A stretch of DNA of 64,000 nucleotides from Levilactobacillus parabrevis ATCC 53295 (GTDB taxonomy: Bacteria; Bacillota; Bacilli; Lactobacillales; Lactobacillaceae). The stretch's first letter is position 1; every line of letters starts with the position of its first letter. Under the pieces are notes generated by a model, which did not search any database, was not told the origin of the DNA, and saw nothing but the letters and a program-made list of their open reading frames with translations. This document shows, one piece after another, positions 18,916 through 27,156 of this stretch. Made by a program: the position numbers and the translations under genes. The stretch is from assembly GCF_001434055.1 (NCBI RefSeq), contig NZ_AZCZ01000007.1, positions 1-64,000 on the forward strand. The letters run 5' to 3'.

Positions 18916-19899
18916 ATGACACACGAAATAGTAACGATTGGTAAAAGTGACGTTCAGACAACCCCACTGGGACTGGGAACCAACGCGGTCGGTGGTTACA
19001 ATCTGTTTCCCAATTTAAAGGATGCTGACGGTCTGAACCTGGTCAAGACTGGTCTCGACAACGGCATTCAACTTCTAGATACAGCGTTTGTCTACGGTCT
19101 AGGTCATTCTGAAGAGCTCGTCGGCCAAGCCATGCACGACTTCGATCGCCACAGCTTTGCCCTGGCAACGAAAGGCGCCCAAGATTTCTCCACCGGCGAA
19201 CAGGTCATTAATAACGATCCTGATTTTCTGACGCAACAGGTCGATGCCAGTCTCAAACGTTTAAAAACGGATTACCTCGATATCTACTACATCCACTTTC
19301 CCGACAAGCAAACACCCAAAGCTGAAGCGGTCGGCGCACTGCAACGGCTACGTGAACAGGGGAAGATTCGAGCCATTGGTATTTCAAACTTCAGCCTCGA
19401 TCAAATCAAAGATGCAAACGCAGACGGTTATGTCGATGTCGTGGAAGACGAATTTAGCCTCCTCCACCGAGACTACGAAGCCGATTTAATGCCCTATCTC
19501 AAGGACCATCAGATTAGCTTCGTCCCTTACCTTCCCTTGGCATCTGGCTTGCTAACTGGTAAATACGCTGATGCTGTTTCATTCCCAGCTGACGACATTC
19601 GCAGCCAGATCAGTGATTTCCAGCAGCCTCGGTATAGCCAAGCGCTACGGGCTTTAGCTGCGGTCAAACCAATTGCAACTGCCCATCAAGCAACGCTTGC
19701 CCAAACAATCCTGGCTTGGTATCTGCAAAATCCATTGGTTAGTGTCGTTATCCCCGGTGCCAAGCATGCTGATCAGGTTGCGGCCAATGCTCAAGCTCTG
19801 GCTATAACGCTGACTTCCGCAGAGTATCAGACGATTGACACAGCTTTTGCGGCCTTCAAGACTACCACAAGTGGAAAATCCCTTGCAGACCCCGACTAA
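18916..19899 (+). CDS. Aldo/keto reductase
   Basis: NADPH-dependent carbonyl reductase with a TIM-barrel fold, 327 residues. Visible family signatures are the Asp and Tyr of LLDTAFVYGLGHSEE, the Lys of LATKGAQ, and YYIHFPD carrying the catalytic His. Near the C terminus VVIPGAK is the cofactor-binding region. The frame is open from 18883, but the ATG at 18916 behind AGGAGG is clearly the start. The substrate cannot be predicted. It is divergent from the SDR gene. Confidence 0.9.
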   Translation: MTHEIVTIGKSDVQTTPLGLGTNAVGGYNLFPNLKDADGLNLVKTGLDNGIQLLDTAFVYGLGHSEELVGQAMHDFDRHSFALATKGAQDFSTGEQVINNDPDFLTQQVDASLKRLKTDYLDIYYIHFPDKQTPKAEAVGALQRLREQGKIRAIGISNFSLDQIKDANADGYVDVVEDEFSLLHRDYEADLMPYLKDHQISFVPYLPLASGLLTGKYADAVSFPADDIRSQISDFQQPRYSQALRALAAVKPIATAHQATLAQTILAWYLQNPLVSVVIPGAKHADQVAANAQALAITLTSAEYQTIDTAFAAFKTTTSGKSLADPD

Positions 19900-19920
19900 A
19901 TTCAAATCTAGCTATGCTAT

Positions 19921-19953
19921 TCGGCAGCGTCTTCGGTGTTGCCTTTTTATTTA
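19921..19953 (+). terminator. Probable terminator of the aldo/keto reductase gene
   Basis: GGCAGC and GTTGCC pair (one G-U) around a loop containing UUCG, followed by TTTTTATTT. Confidence 0.6.
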
Positions 19954-20043
19954 CGAACTTTATTCTTATAATTTATTTTCTAATTCGTAATTGCATTCAT
20001 TTAAAATAAATGTTAAGCTCTTTTAGTAGTGATTAGAGAGAAA

Positions 20044-20074
20044 AACACGAACGATAGCAATTAACGTTCGTGTT
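20044..20074. promoter_or_regulatory. Inverted repeat upstream of the purine permease, candidate PurR operator
   Basis: AACACGAACG (20044-20053) and CGTTCGTGTT (20065-20074) form perfect 10-bp arms separated by 11 nt. Each arm contains CGAAC, the core of the PurBox bound by Gram-positive PurR as paired inverted sites. It sits 28 nt before the permease start. It could instead act as an RNA hairpin. No classical purine riboswitch core is visible. Confidence 0.5.
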
Positions 20075-20101
20075 CTACTAAGTTTTAAGGGAGCGCATAA
20101 G

Positions 20102-21412
20102 ATGCAGAGAATTGCCAAGTTTTTTCAGTTTGAGGAATTAGGAACCAATTACAAAACAGAAATTTTAGCCGGAATCACGACATTCGTGTCGATGGCTTAC
20201 ATCCTGTTTGTTAACCCCCAAGTTTTAGGGGCTTCTGGAATCAGCCAGGGGGCGGTCTTCACCGCCACGGCCTTCGCTTCCGCATTTGGATGTGCCCTGA
20301 TGGGTATCCTCGCCAATTATCCCATTGCCATCTCCGCTAGTTTGGGAATCAACGCCTTCTTCGCTTATTCCGTAGTCATTGGGATGAAAGTTCCTTGGGA
20401 AACGGCGCTGGCCGGTGTGTTTGTGGCTTCCATTCTATTCATGATTTTAACAGCCTTCAAGCTACGAGAAAAAGTCGTTGACGCTATTCCACGGGACCTC
20501 AAGATGGCAATCAGTGCCGGAATTGGGCTATTCATTGCTTTTATTGGCTTGAGCCAGGGGGGACTGGTCGCCCCTGATAAGTCCACGGTCGTTGCGCTGG
20601 GTTCCTTACAGGTCGGTAGTACTTGGCTGACCATCTTTGGTCTACTGGTTACGTTAGTCTTAATGAGTGCTAAGGTGCCAGGAGCCATCTTCATTGGAAT
20701 GGTCGCTAACTCAATTTTAGGTTTAATTACGGGGCTGATTCCCATGCCCGCTCATATCGTTGCCGGTATTCCTAGCATTAGTTCAACTTTTATGGTGGGG
20801 CTGACCCACGTTGGTAGTATCAACTCCTTACAGTTAGTTGTCGTCGTTCTGACCTTCCTACTCGTGACCTTCTTTGACACGACGGGAACATTGGTCGGTT
20901 TGGCAGAACAAGCTGGCTTGGTTAAAAACAACAAGATTCCTCGTATTGGTAAGGCTCTGATGGCTGACTCCACAACAATGGTTGCCGGCTCCTTACTTGG
21001 AACTTCCCCAATGGGGGCCTTCGTTGAGTCCTCCGCCGGAATCGCCGTCGGTGGTCGCTCCGGCTTCACGGCTATCGTAACGGCCATCCTCTTCGTCCTC
21101 GGCGCCTTCTTCTCCCCACTACTGGCTGTGGTTACAAACCAAGTTACCGCACCAGCTTTGATTATTGTGGGGGTCTTGATGGCCCAATCCCTGAAGAACA
21201 TTCACTGGGAGAAGTTCGAGGTCGCTGCACCAGCCTTCCTGATTGTCTTGGGAATGCCCTTGACCTACAGCATCTCAGATGGGATTGCCCTAGGATTCAT
21301 CACCTACCCACTGACGATGATTGCTGCTAAACGGGGCAAAGAAGTTGGTCCTATGATGTACGGTTTAGCCGTTGTCTTCGTCCTCTTCCTTTGGATCTTA
21401 AACGCTGATTAA
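20102..21412 (+). CDS. NCS2 purine permease, AzgA/PbuG type
   Basis: Proton-coupled nucleobase importer of 436 residues with about 12-14 membrane helices. The N-terminal motif NYKTEILAGITTFVSMAYI followed by VNP is characteristic of the AzgA-like guanine/hypoxanthine/adenine group rather than the UraA/xanthine group. Later signatures include FFDTTGTL and SPMGAFVESSAG, which line the substrate site in this family. The ATG follows AAGGGAGCG. The inverted repeat just upstream suggests purine-dependent control. Guanine/hypoxanthine is the best substrate guess, by family. Confidence 0.88.
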   Translation: MQRIAKFFQFEELGTNYKTEILAGITTFVSMAYILFVNPQVLGASGISQGAVFTATAFASAFGCALMGILANYPIAISASLGINAFFAYSVVIGMKVPWETALAGVFVASILFMILTAFKLREKVVDAIPRDLKMAISAGIGLFIAFIGLSQGGLVAPDKSTVVALGSLQVGSTWLTIFGLLVTLVLMSAKVPGAIFIGMVANSILGLITGLIPMPAHIVAGIPSISSTFMVGLTHVGSINSLQLVVVVLTFLLVTFFDTTGTLVGLAEQAGLVKNNKIPRIGKALMADSTTMVAGSLLGTSPMGAFVESSAGIAVGGRSGFTAIVTAILFVLGAFFSPLLAVVTNQVTAPALIIVGVLMAQSLKNIHWEKFEVAAPAFLIVLGMPLTYSISDGIALGFITYPLTMIAAKRGKEVGPMMYGLAVVFVLFLWILNAD

Positions 21413-21415
21413 TGC

Positions 21416-21456
21416 TAAGCACGTGTCCTCATTAAATATGGGGCACGTGCTTTTTC
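21416..21456 (+). terminator. Terminator of the purine permease gene
   Basis: AAGCACGTG and CACGTGCTT pair around a loop of about 17 nt (partly TCC/GGG paired), followed by TTTTT. Confidence 0.85.
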
Positions 21457-21474
21457 AATAGTTACTCCCATAAA

Positions 21475-21518
21475 CAAAACGCGTTCAGTCCCCCAATGGA
21501 ATTGAACGCGTTTTGTCT
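21475..21518. terminator. Second hairpin between convergent genes
   Basis: AAAACGCGTTCA and TGAACGCGTTTT are perfect arms around about 14 nt. It is usable as a terminator on either strand. Confidence 0.7.
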
Positions 21519-21529
21519 ATCTGTAAAAA

Positions 21530-21577
21530 TTATAACCCGGGTTAACTCGCAAATATCTTCAAATTTCCCGGGTTATT
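21530..21577. terminator. Third hairpin, probable yfhO terminator
   Basis: ATAACCCGGG and CCCGGGTTAT are perfect arms around a long A/T-rich loop, adjacent to the end of the leftward yfhO-like gene. Confidence 0.6.
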
Positions 21578-21578
21578 T

Positions 21579-24500
21579 TTAGTGACGATGTTGCGGATAA
21601 TGCCACCACCGCCAGCCGCTCGCACCAATCAGAACGATGCCACCGACTAAGGTCAACCAACACCCTAGAATAAATCCCGGCGTATGGTAAGTTAGCTGAA
21701 TGTGGTGTTCCCCTGCCGGCAAACGTGCGCCGACAAAACCATCGTTTACAACTTGCGTTTCCGCTGGCCGCCCATCAATCTTCAATTGCCAACCCTTAGA
21801 ATATGGAATTGACGTGGTCAGAACGCTAGTCTGTGTCGCTGTCAGATTTCCCGTTACGCGATTAGCACTAACGGTTGCATTCTTCAGTCCCCGTCGCTGA
21901 GCGGCATGGACCTGTTGATCGTAAGCATGATCGTAGGGCATCGCAATAAGCTTGACTGATTTAAAATCAATCTGGCGAGTCGCATTAAACGTCACATCAA
22001 TCGTCTGTCGCCGTTGCTTCGAGTAGCCTAGGTTCAGTAGAACCCGCTGCTTAGGCTCGTAATCCGAAAGATTATCAATTCCAAACTGGGAAAAACTATT
22101 CGTCTCATTACGCGTCTTTACCTTGACCCAGTAATCTCCCATATCCGGATTTTTAACGGCATCGCGCCAATCATTTAGTTTCGTCAGATTTGAGCGTGGT
22201 GTGTTGCCTAAGACGCTGGTATTATCCTGATCCCGCAACTGCCGAGACGTGGTCAGGCGTTTCGCACTGATCCCATCCAAGGCCAAATACAGCTCCGTTC
22301 CCTGCGCCCGTTTAGGCTGCTTCAAGGTCAACGTATACTTGATTTGATTTCCCTGAGCATCACTCGCCAGTTGACGTAACCCATGTTGATTGGCGGTGAT
22401 TGTATCCTGAAGAATCTGTTGATTAGCCGTCAACACTTGATCTAACTGCGTTCGGTGCTGATTCAATCGAACTTGTTCCGCATATTTCTGTTCATTCCTC
22501 TGACTAATCAGCCCGTTCTGGTCAACGGGTAACTTGGGCACGGTCACAGAACTACCAAAGTAATCCAACTGCTTATCATTCAGCCCCTTCTTTTGCCCAG
22601 CCAGTGCCTGACTCAACCGATACTGAACGACTTTATTAGGACTATCAATCACCGGTATCGTCTCTGGAGTGACCGTGTAGCCTAAGTTCCGTGCTGAAGA
22701 GTGGTACTTGGCTGACCGGACCCCTGCTACTTTCGTCTGCGTCATGGCAGCCTGGGTCAAACTTCGTTCCCGATTGACCGCAGATAATTGACGCCATTGC
22801 CTTGCCGTCATTGCCTGTGGCTGACTGTAAACCAACGGAAAGTTCAGTGATGTTGTGAGGCGCTGAGTCCCCACACCATTAGACAAACCATAAACGGCCT
22901 GTTCGGGATAAATCCGTTTCTCTGCATGGTAGCCATACGGTAAGGCGGCGTGGTTGGCGACTTGGTCTTCTCGAGCAAAAATCGTTTTGACACCCAACAG
23001 GTGATTCAGACTTGAACGATTGTCGCCTCGACCAATGGGAGAATTCATCATATATGCCGAATTTTGAATATCCCGACTGAATTGTCCCACGGCACCATTT
23101 TGAACTGAGAAATAGGACATCACGCCGGAGAGATTATGGGCCATCGCCATGTTATTACCCACGGTTCGCAGTAAATTAAAGTTCGGCGTCGTATTACTGC
23201 GGGAAAATACTTTCTTTTGCCGAACGGCGCGATCAGCACCATCATAATAATCACGAATATAAGCCGTAGCATCACCCTTACGGAGTTGCTGAGTCGCCTG
23301 GGGACTAGCATTGGGATCATAGTAACCCCAAGCATTATTAATCAAATTCATACTCAATACAACGCCGACTAGTGTGAGGGTCAGCCGTGCCGGTTGCTGG
23401 GAACTTCCCAGGAGGATTGCCACCGTTGCCAAGAACAGACCATAAGTAATGAGGTTACGCGCCGGATTACTGAAAATCAGGCCGTTACTAAGGTATACGA
23501 GAGCGATTAAAACCGCTGCACTCCCGCCAAGCCACCAGCGATCCGCCATCGTTAATTGGGTCACATGATCTAGCAGCACCATCGCTGCCAGTCCCAAAGG
23601 AACTGTCACCAGCAACAACCAACGATTAGATGGTGTTGAAAGCACGTTAAAGAAGGCGGCGACCGCCGGAAAAATCAGACCAATCATCACTAGGACTAGG
23701 GCCCCCGCTAACGGACGATACCGCCGCCAATGGACGAGCGTGTACACACATCCTAGAAAGGCAATCCCCGTCATGCCAAAGACGGCCCAATAGCTCAGCG
23801 GGTTCCCCGTTGTAAGGATCGCATTGCCTAACTTAAGATAATAACTCGCGGGATACAGCCACAGGCCATTAGCAAAGATTGTTCCCGTTCTGGTAGATCC
23901 CAGCATCATGATAATTGACGGCACTAACAAAATCCCAGCCAACAACAATCCTGCCACCGCAGCGGCAACTAGTCGACTGACAGCGCGTCGTAACGTCACC
24001 CGAAGTTGGCTCTGCTTTTTCAAACTCAAGTACCGAATAACGGCATAAATCAAACTGCCCAGGCCTAATATGTAAGCAAAGTAAAAGTTACTCAAGACAG
24101 TCAACCCGGTCATGGCCCCAAGGAACGCCCACCCTTTACCACGCAACACGCGGTCGATTCCTAGAAATAACAGGGGTAACCAAATCATCGGCAGGATAAA
24201 GAAGGGATGATGCACGCCAATCATGAGGGAATACCCGGCAAATGCATACATCAGCGATCCCAATAACTGGCTGAACGGTTTAAATGTATAGCAATGGGTA
24301 AACGCCAAGAAAGCGAGACCCGATGCATACAATCGTAGAATAACAAACCAGCCATATCCCGCTTCAATCAAGTGAGCCGGTAATAATGCCAACAGATAGG
24401 CGAACGGGTCCCCCAACACGTAATAGGCTAAGGTCGTGAGTTTGTCTGCGCCCAAACCAAAGGTCCACGACCAGCCCGTCACACCTGCCAGCCCAGATTT

Positions 24501-24674
24501 TGTTAGTAAGCGGTGAAGCTCCAGCATTAAGGGATAATGCTGTGTCACGCCATCCATATTCCAAATCAACGTACGATTAGCTACGATAAAGATACCGAAA
24601 CTAAACGCCGCAATCACCATAAAGGCCGCGGAATATAAAATCCACAACGGCCACCGGTGGTGTGCGATTTCCAT
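21579..24674 (-). CDS. YfhO family membrane protein
   Basis: A large polytopic protein of 1031 residues. The N-terminal half has about a dozen hydrophobic segments, including a GT-C-like early region with WNMDGVTQHYP after TM1. A long extracellular portion (about residues 480-990) follows, then a last membrane helix before the basic tail WRWWHYPQHRH. YfhO proteins are implicated in glycosylation of lipoteichoic acid or related envelope polymers using lipid-linked sugars. The frame opens at 24722, but the ATG at 24674 has GGAGGTCTC just upstream and begins right at the first helix. Confidence 0.88.
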   Translation of the reverse strand: MEIAHHRWPLWILYSAAFMVIAAFSFGIFIVANRTLIWNMDGVTQHYPLMLELHRLLTKSGLAGVTGWSWTFGLGADKLTTLAYYVLGDPFAYLLALLPAHLIEAGYGWFVILRLYASGLAFLAFTHCYTFKPFSQLLGSLMYAFAGYSLMIGVHHPFFILPMIWLPLLFLGIDRVLRGKGWAFLGAMTGLTVLSNFYFAYILGLGSLIYAVIRYLSLKKQSQLRVTLRRAVSRLVAAAVAGLLLAGILLVPSIIMMLGSTRTGTIFANGLWLYPASYYLKLGNAILTTGNPLSYWAVFGMTGIAFLGCVYTLVHWRRYRPLAGALVLVMIGLIFPAVAAFFNVLSTPSNRWLLLVTVPLGLAAMVLLDHVTQLTMADRWWLGGSAAVLIALVYLSNGLIFSNPARNLITYGLFLATVAILLGSSQQPARLTLTLVGVVLSMNLINNAWGYYDPNASPQATQQLRKGDATAYIRDYYDGADRAVRQKKVFSRSNTTPNFNLLRTVGNNMAMAHNLSGVMSYFSVQNGAVGQFSRDIQNSAYMMNSPIGRGDNRSSLNHLLGVKTIFAREDQVANHAALPYGYHAEKRIYPEQAVYGLSNGVGTQRLTTSLNFPLVYSQPQAMTARQWRQLSAVNRERSLTQAAMTQTKVAGVRSAKYHSSARNLGYTVTPETIPVIDSPNKVVQYRLSQALAGQKKGLNDKQLDYFGSSVTVPKLPVDQNGLISQRNEQKYAEQVRLNQHRTQLDQVLTANQQILQDTITANQHGLRQLASDAQGNQIKYTLTLKQPKRAQGTELYLALDGISAKRLTTSRQLRDQDNTSVLGNTPRSNLTKLNDWRDAVKNPDMGDYWVKVKTRNETNSFSQFGIDNLSDYEPKQRVLLNLGYSKQRRQTIDVTFNATRQIDFKSVKLIAMPYDHAYDQQVHAAQRRGLKNATVSANRVTGNLTATQTSVLTTSIPYSKGWQLKIDGRPAETQVVNDGFVGARLPAGEHHIQLTYHTPGFILGCWLTLVGGIVLIGASGWRWWHYPQHRH

Positions 24675-24790
24675 GATGAGACCTCCAGTGAATTTCCAAA
24701 ATACGGGTTCCGATTGAACCACTATGTCTCCAATTTACAAAGCAAGGCGCACAGTGTCAATCTTTCTCGCTAAACGATACGGCATTGTAA

Positions 24791-24806
24791 TGTTTCACAT
24801 GAAACA
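24791..24806. promoter_or_regulatory. parS site (one mismatch)
   Basis: TGTTTCACATGAAACA differs from the parS consensus at one central base (CACATG for CACGTG). It lies in the region upstream of the yfhO-like gene. Confidence 0.65.
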
Positions 24807-24852
24807 GGCTCAGTAACATGCAAAAATTTGCCACTATTCTATCAGATTAGAA

Positions 24853-24903
24853 TGAAAATCCTCTGGGGATTCGCCGCTACTGGTGAATCTTCAGAGGATT
24901 CTC
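24853..24903 (-). terminator. Terminator of the DUF2207 gene
   Basis: AATCCTCTG and CAGAGGATT are perfect outer arms, with further pairing of GATTC/GAATC inside. It is followed by TTTTC on the minus strand. Confidence 0.75.
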
Positions 24904-24910
24904 GCTGAAT

Positions 24911-26743
24911 TTAAAATGCGCCACCACCAGAACCGCCACCAAATCCGCCGGAACTACCGCCAGAAAAGCCACCAGAGCCACCGGAAATGGAACTGTCACT
25001 ACTAGTATCGGCTGACTGCAATGCGGAAGATAAGCTGTCACTCAGGGCATCCCCCAATGGTAACCCAACCCCACCGTAGAATAAGGGATAGAAGACCACT
25101 AGATCAGTGTCCAACGCCTCTGGGCCAAAGTCTACGGCTAACTTGTCAGCGACTTGTTGCGCTAGTCCGAAGGCTGCCGCATACGGTAAGATTTGCTCCC
25201 AAAGAATCAAATCGCCAATCTCGGCCGTATTGAAATGACCAATATCTTTTAACATCCGCCGAAACCCAGTTAACTCATTAACCTGATCTAAACCTTTTGC
25301 ATTGTTTCGATCAATTCGCCGATAGAAGCGACCCACAAATATCCAGAATACTATCAGGACTATCAGTCCGACTACGGTACCAACTTTACCAACAGTTACT
25401 CCCAACAGCCAACTCGCTGCTGCGGTAACGATAATCAAAGCACTCAATCCAAGCCGTGTGCCGATGAGCCGCTCACGTAATTTCAGATTTTTATCATCGT
25501 AATAGGTATCTGCTGCATCATCAATCGGCTCTTGCCACTCACTAAACCACTTATTTAGCTCGTCATTTTCATCATGCTTACCAAAGGTTTTCAATTCCTG
25601 CAACGTAAAGCTATCGTCACTGCCAACTTGCGCAAAGCATTTCTCCAGAAAGCTATTGGTCTGCTCCCCATTTTTGGTCAGCTTCACTGTTTCCTTACGC
25701 CCATCTTTCACTGGTTCTAGCGTAATCTCTTTGCGGGCTGCTGCGGCCAAGATTTCACCAGCTAGAGCATCGGTATTAGGAGACATTCCGTCGGCTAACG
25801 ATTGCGCTAAGGCCGGGGTAACACCTGGAACATCAAAGGCGTGATTAATCGGCGTTGGATGCGCGTATTTATTCGCCGGATGACGATGGTACCACCACCA
25901 TGAACGCACGCCACAGCCGACTAATAAAGCGATCAACACCAGGAAAAATCCCCAGCGTAACCACTGCGCCTGCTGACGTTTCTGATTCGCTTGCCGCGCT
26001 AACTTAGCTTCCTGTTGCTGGGCCGCCACTAAGCGATTCTTAGCCACTTTGTTGGGATTGGTTGCCGTTACCGTCGTCGGAAACAACAAGTGACTCTCAA
26101 CAAACGATTCTGCTGGATTCTGGGCGACCGTCATAACTACCCTACCATGCTGACGATCGACCTGTGTGTGACCAGATAATGGCCCATGCGTCCAGGCTTG
26201 AAGCTTAGAAACCTTTGTCTGTGGCAATTGAATTGTGACTTTAACGTGGTTTAACTGCACATCCCAGCCGGTTCCAATGACCTTCCAATTCAATTCTGCA
26301 GTGTCACGATAATTCTTAACGACCCCTCGTAAATGGAAACGGTACGTTACGGCCATCTGATCGCCGTCACTTACCGTTTGATACAGCTTGACCCTTAAGC
26401 GCTGCTTGCTTTGTGTTAATTCATAACTTCCATTTTGGCCATCCGTTGCTGGCACCCCGGTCACCGTACCACCATCGTTGACGCGATACTGCACACCAGT
26501 CAACTTACCACCCTGAATGCCGCGTATGTCCTGGACATTAAATACCCCATGATAGCCGTCATCAAACCGATACGTCATCGTCTGAGTGACGTTGGCATCC
26601 CCATATTTAAGGACCTGAACATTCACCCGATATGGCGAAATCGTATAATCTGCACTTGCTCGCACGGATTGTCCCTGCACACAGAATAGTAAACCTACCA
26701 GTAAGCCTAAAATCAAGCCCCAAAGTCCCCGTCGTTTCAGCAT
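24911..26743 (-). CDS. DUF2207 membrane protein with Gly-rich C terminus
   Basis: A 610-residue envelope protein. It has an N-terminal signal or anchor helix (about 8-27), an extracellular DUF2207 domain (about 30-260), a membrane helix near 280, a cytoplasmic region, two more helices near 440-490, and a final tail made almost only of Ser and Gly ending in GGGAF. This order is that of the widespread DUF2207 family, whose role is unknown. The ATG at 26743 follows GAAGGGGTGG; the longer frame from 26797 has no comparable site. Confidence 0.82.
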   Translation of the reverse strand: MLKRRGLWGLILGLLVGLLFCVQGQSVRASADYTISPYRVNVQVLKYGDANVTQTMTYRFDDGYHGVFNVQDIRGIQGGKLTGVQYRVNDGGTVTGVPATDGQNGSYELTQSKQRLRVKLYQTVSDGDQMAVTYRFHLRGVVKNYRDTAELNWKVIGTGWDVQLNHVKVTIQLPQTKVSKLQAWTHGPLSGHTQVDRQHGRVVMTVAQNPAESFVESHLLFPTTVTATNPNKVAKNRLVAAQQQEAKLARQANQKRQQAQWLRWGFFLVLIALLVGCGVRSWWWYHRHPANKYAHPTPINHAFDVPGVTPALAQSLADGMSPNTDALAGEILAAAARKEITLEPVKDGRKETVKLTKNGEQTNSFLEKCFAQVGSDDSFTLQELKTFGKHDENDELNKWFSEWQEPIDDAADTYYDDKNLKLRERLIGTRLGLSALIIVTAAASWLLGVTVGKVGTVVGLIVLIVFWIFVGRFYRRIDRNNAKGLDQVNELTGFRRMLKDIGHFNTAEIGDLILWEQILPYAAAFGLAQQVADKLAVDFGPEALDTDLVVFYPLFYGGVGLPLGDALSDSLSSALQSADTSSDSSISGGSGGFSGGSSGGFGGGSGGGAF

Positions 26744-26982
26744 CCAACCACCCCTTCTTACTACCCATATTTTAGCATAGCTAGCAATAAGGCCCAACTC
26801 ACAATGCTGCCTGGTTATTTTAGCTTACCAGACTTGCTCAACCGACACCTAAACACTCGACTCGCAATCGTTTCACCCACTCATTCATCATTTTTGGTGA
26901 CTGCTTAACGGGTGAAACGAAAGCGAGGCAACATCCTCGCTATCCCCCTTGAACTCCTGTAGAGTCACAGTTAACCCCGAAC

Positions 26983-27020
26983 AGAAAAAGCCCCTCCGAT
27001 TACTCGGGGGGGACTTTCTC
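26983..27020 (-). terminator. Terminator of the xyloside operon
   Basis: On the minus strand AAAG, a bulge, and CCCCCCCGA pair with TCGGAGGGG and CTTT, followed by a T-run (TTTTTC). Confidence 0.75.
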
Positions 27021-27049
27021 TACATATTCACATACTTCATCTGTTGCTA

Positions 27050-27106
27050 GCACCGGTTACGTCCCGGTGAATTGACCAGCAGAGTGGTCTCAATCCAGTT
27101 CACCGA
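27050..27106 (-). other. Structured element 3' of the xylosidase gene
   Basis: On the minus strand CGGTGAA pairs with TTCACCG. Inside it, ATTGAGACCA pairs with TGGTCAAT around CTCTGC. The distal arm can pair alternatively with a following CCGGTG. There is no T-run, so it is not a plain terminator. It could be an mRNA-stabilising 3' structure, a processed RNA or a dispersed palindrome. Confidence 0.4.
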
Positions 27107-27156
27107 TTCATTACCTTGGCGCTATCATACACCCAGCTGAGAACTGTGCCAATCAA

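Larger units (their letters stand above)
26744..27156. other. Intergenic region with hairpins downstream of the xylosidase gene
   Basis: No ORF is convincing here. From left to right it holds the leader of the DUF2207 gene, an inverted repeat (CGTTTCACCC about 26868-26877 and GGGTGAAACG about 26920-26929), a terminator (26983-27020) and a compact multi-hairpin element (27050-27106). Confidence 0.5.

Noticed and set aside
21562-21577. Noc-box-like ATTTCCCGGG
   Set aside because: The match to the Noc site covers only one half, and the sequence is explained as one arm of a terminator hairpin.
26868-26929. CGTTTCACCC ... GGGTGAAACG as a regulatory operator
   Set aside because: The arms are perfect, but the 42-nt gap and the location between two gene ends give no functional context; kept only as a note in the intergenic entry.
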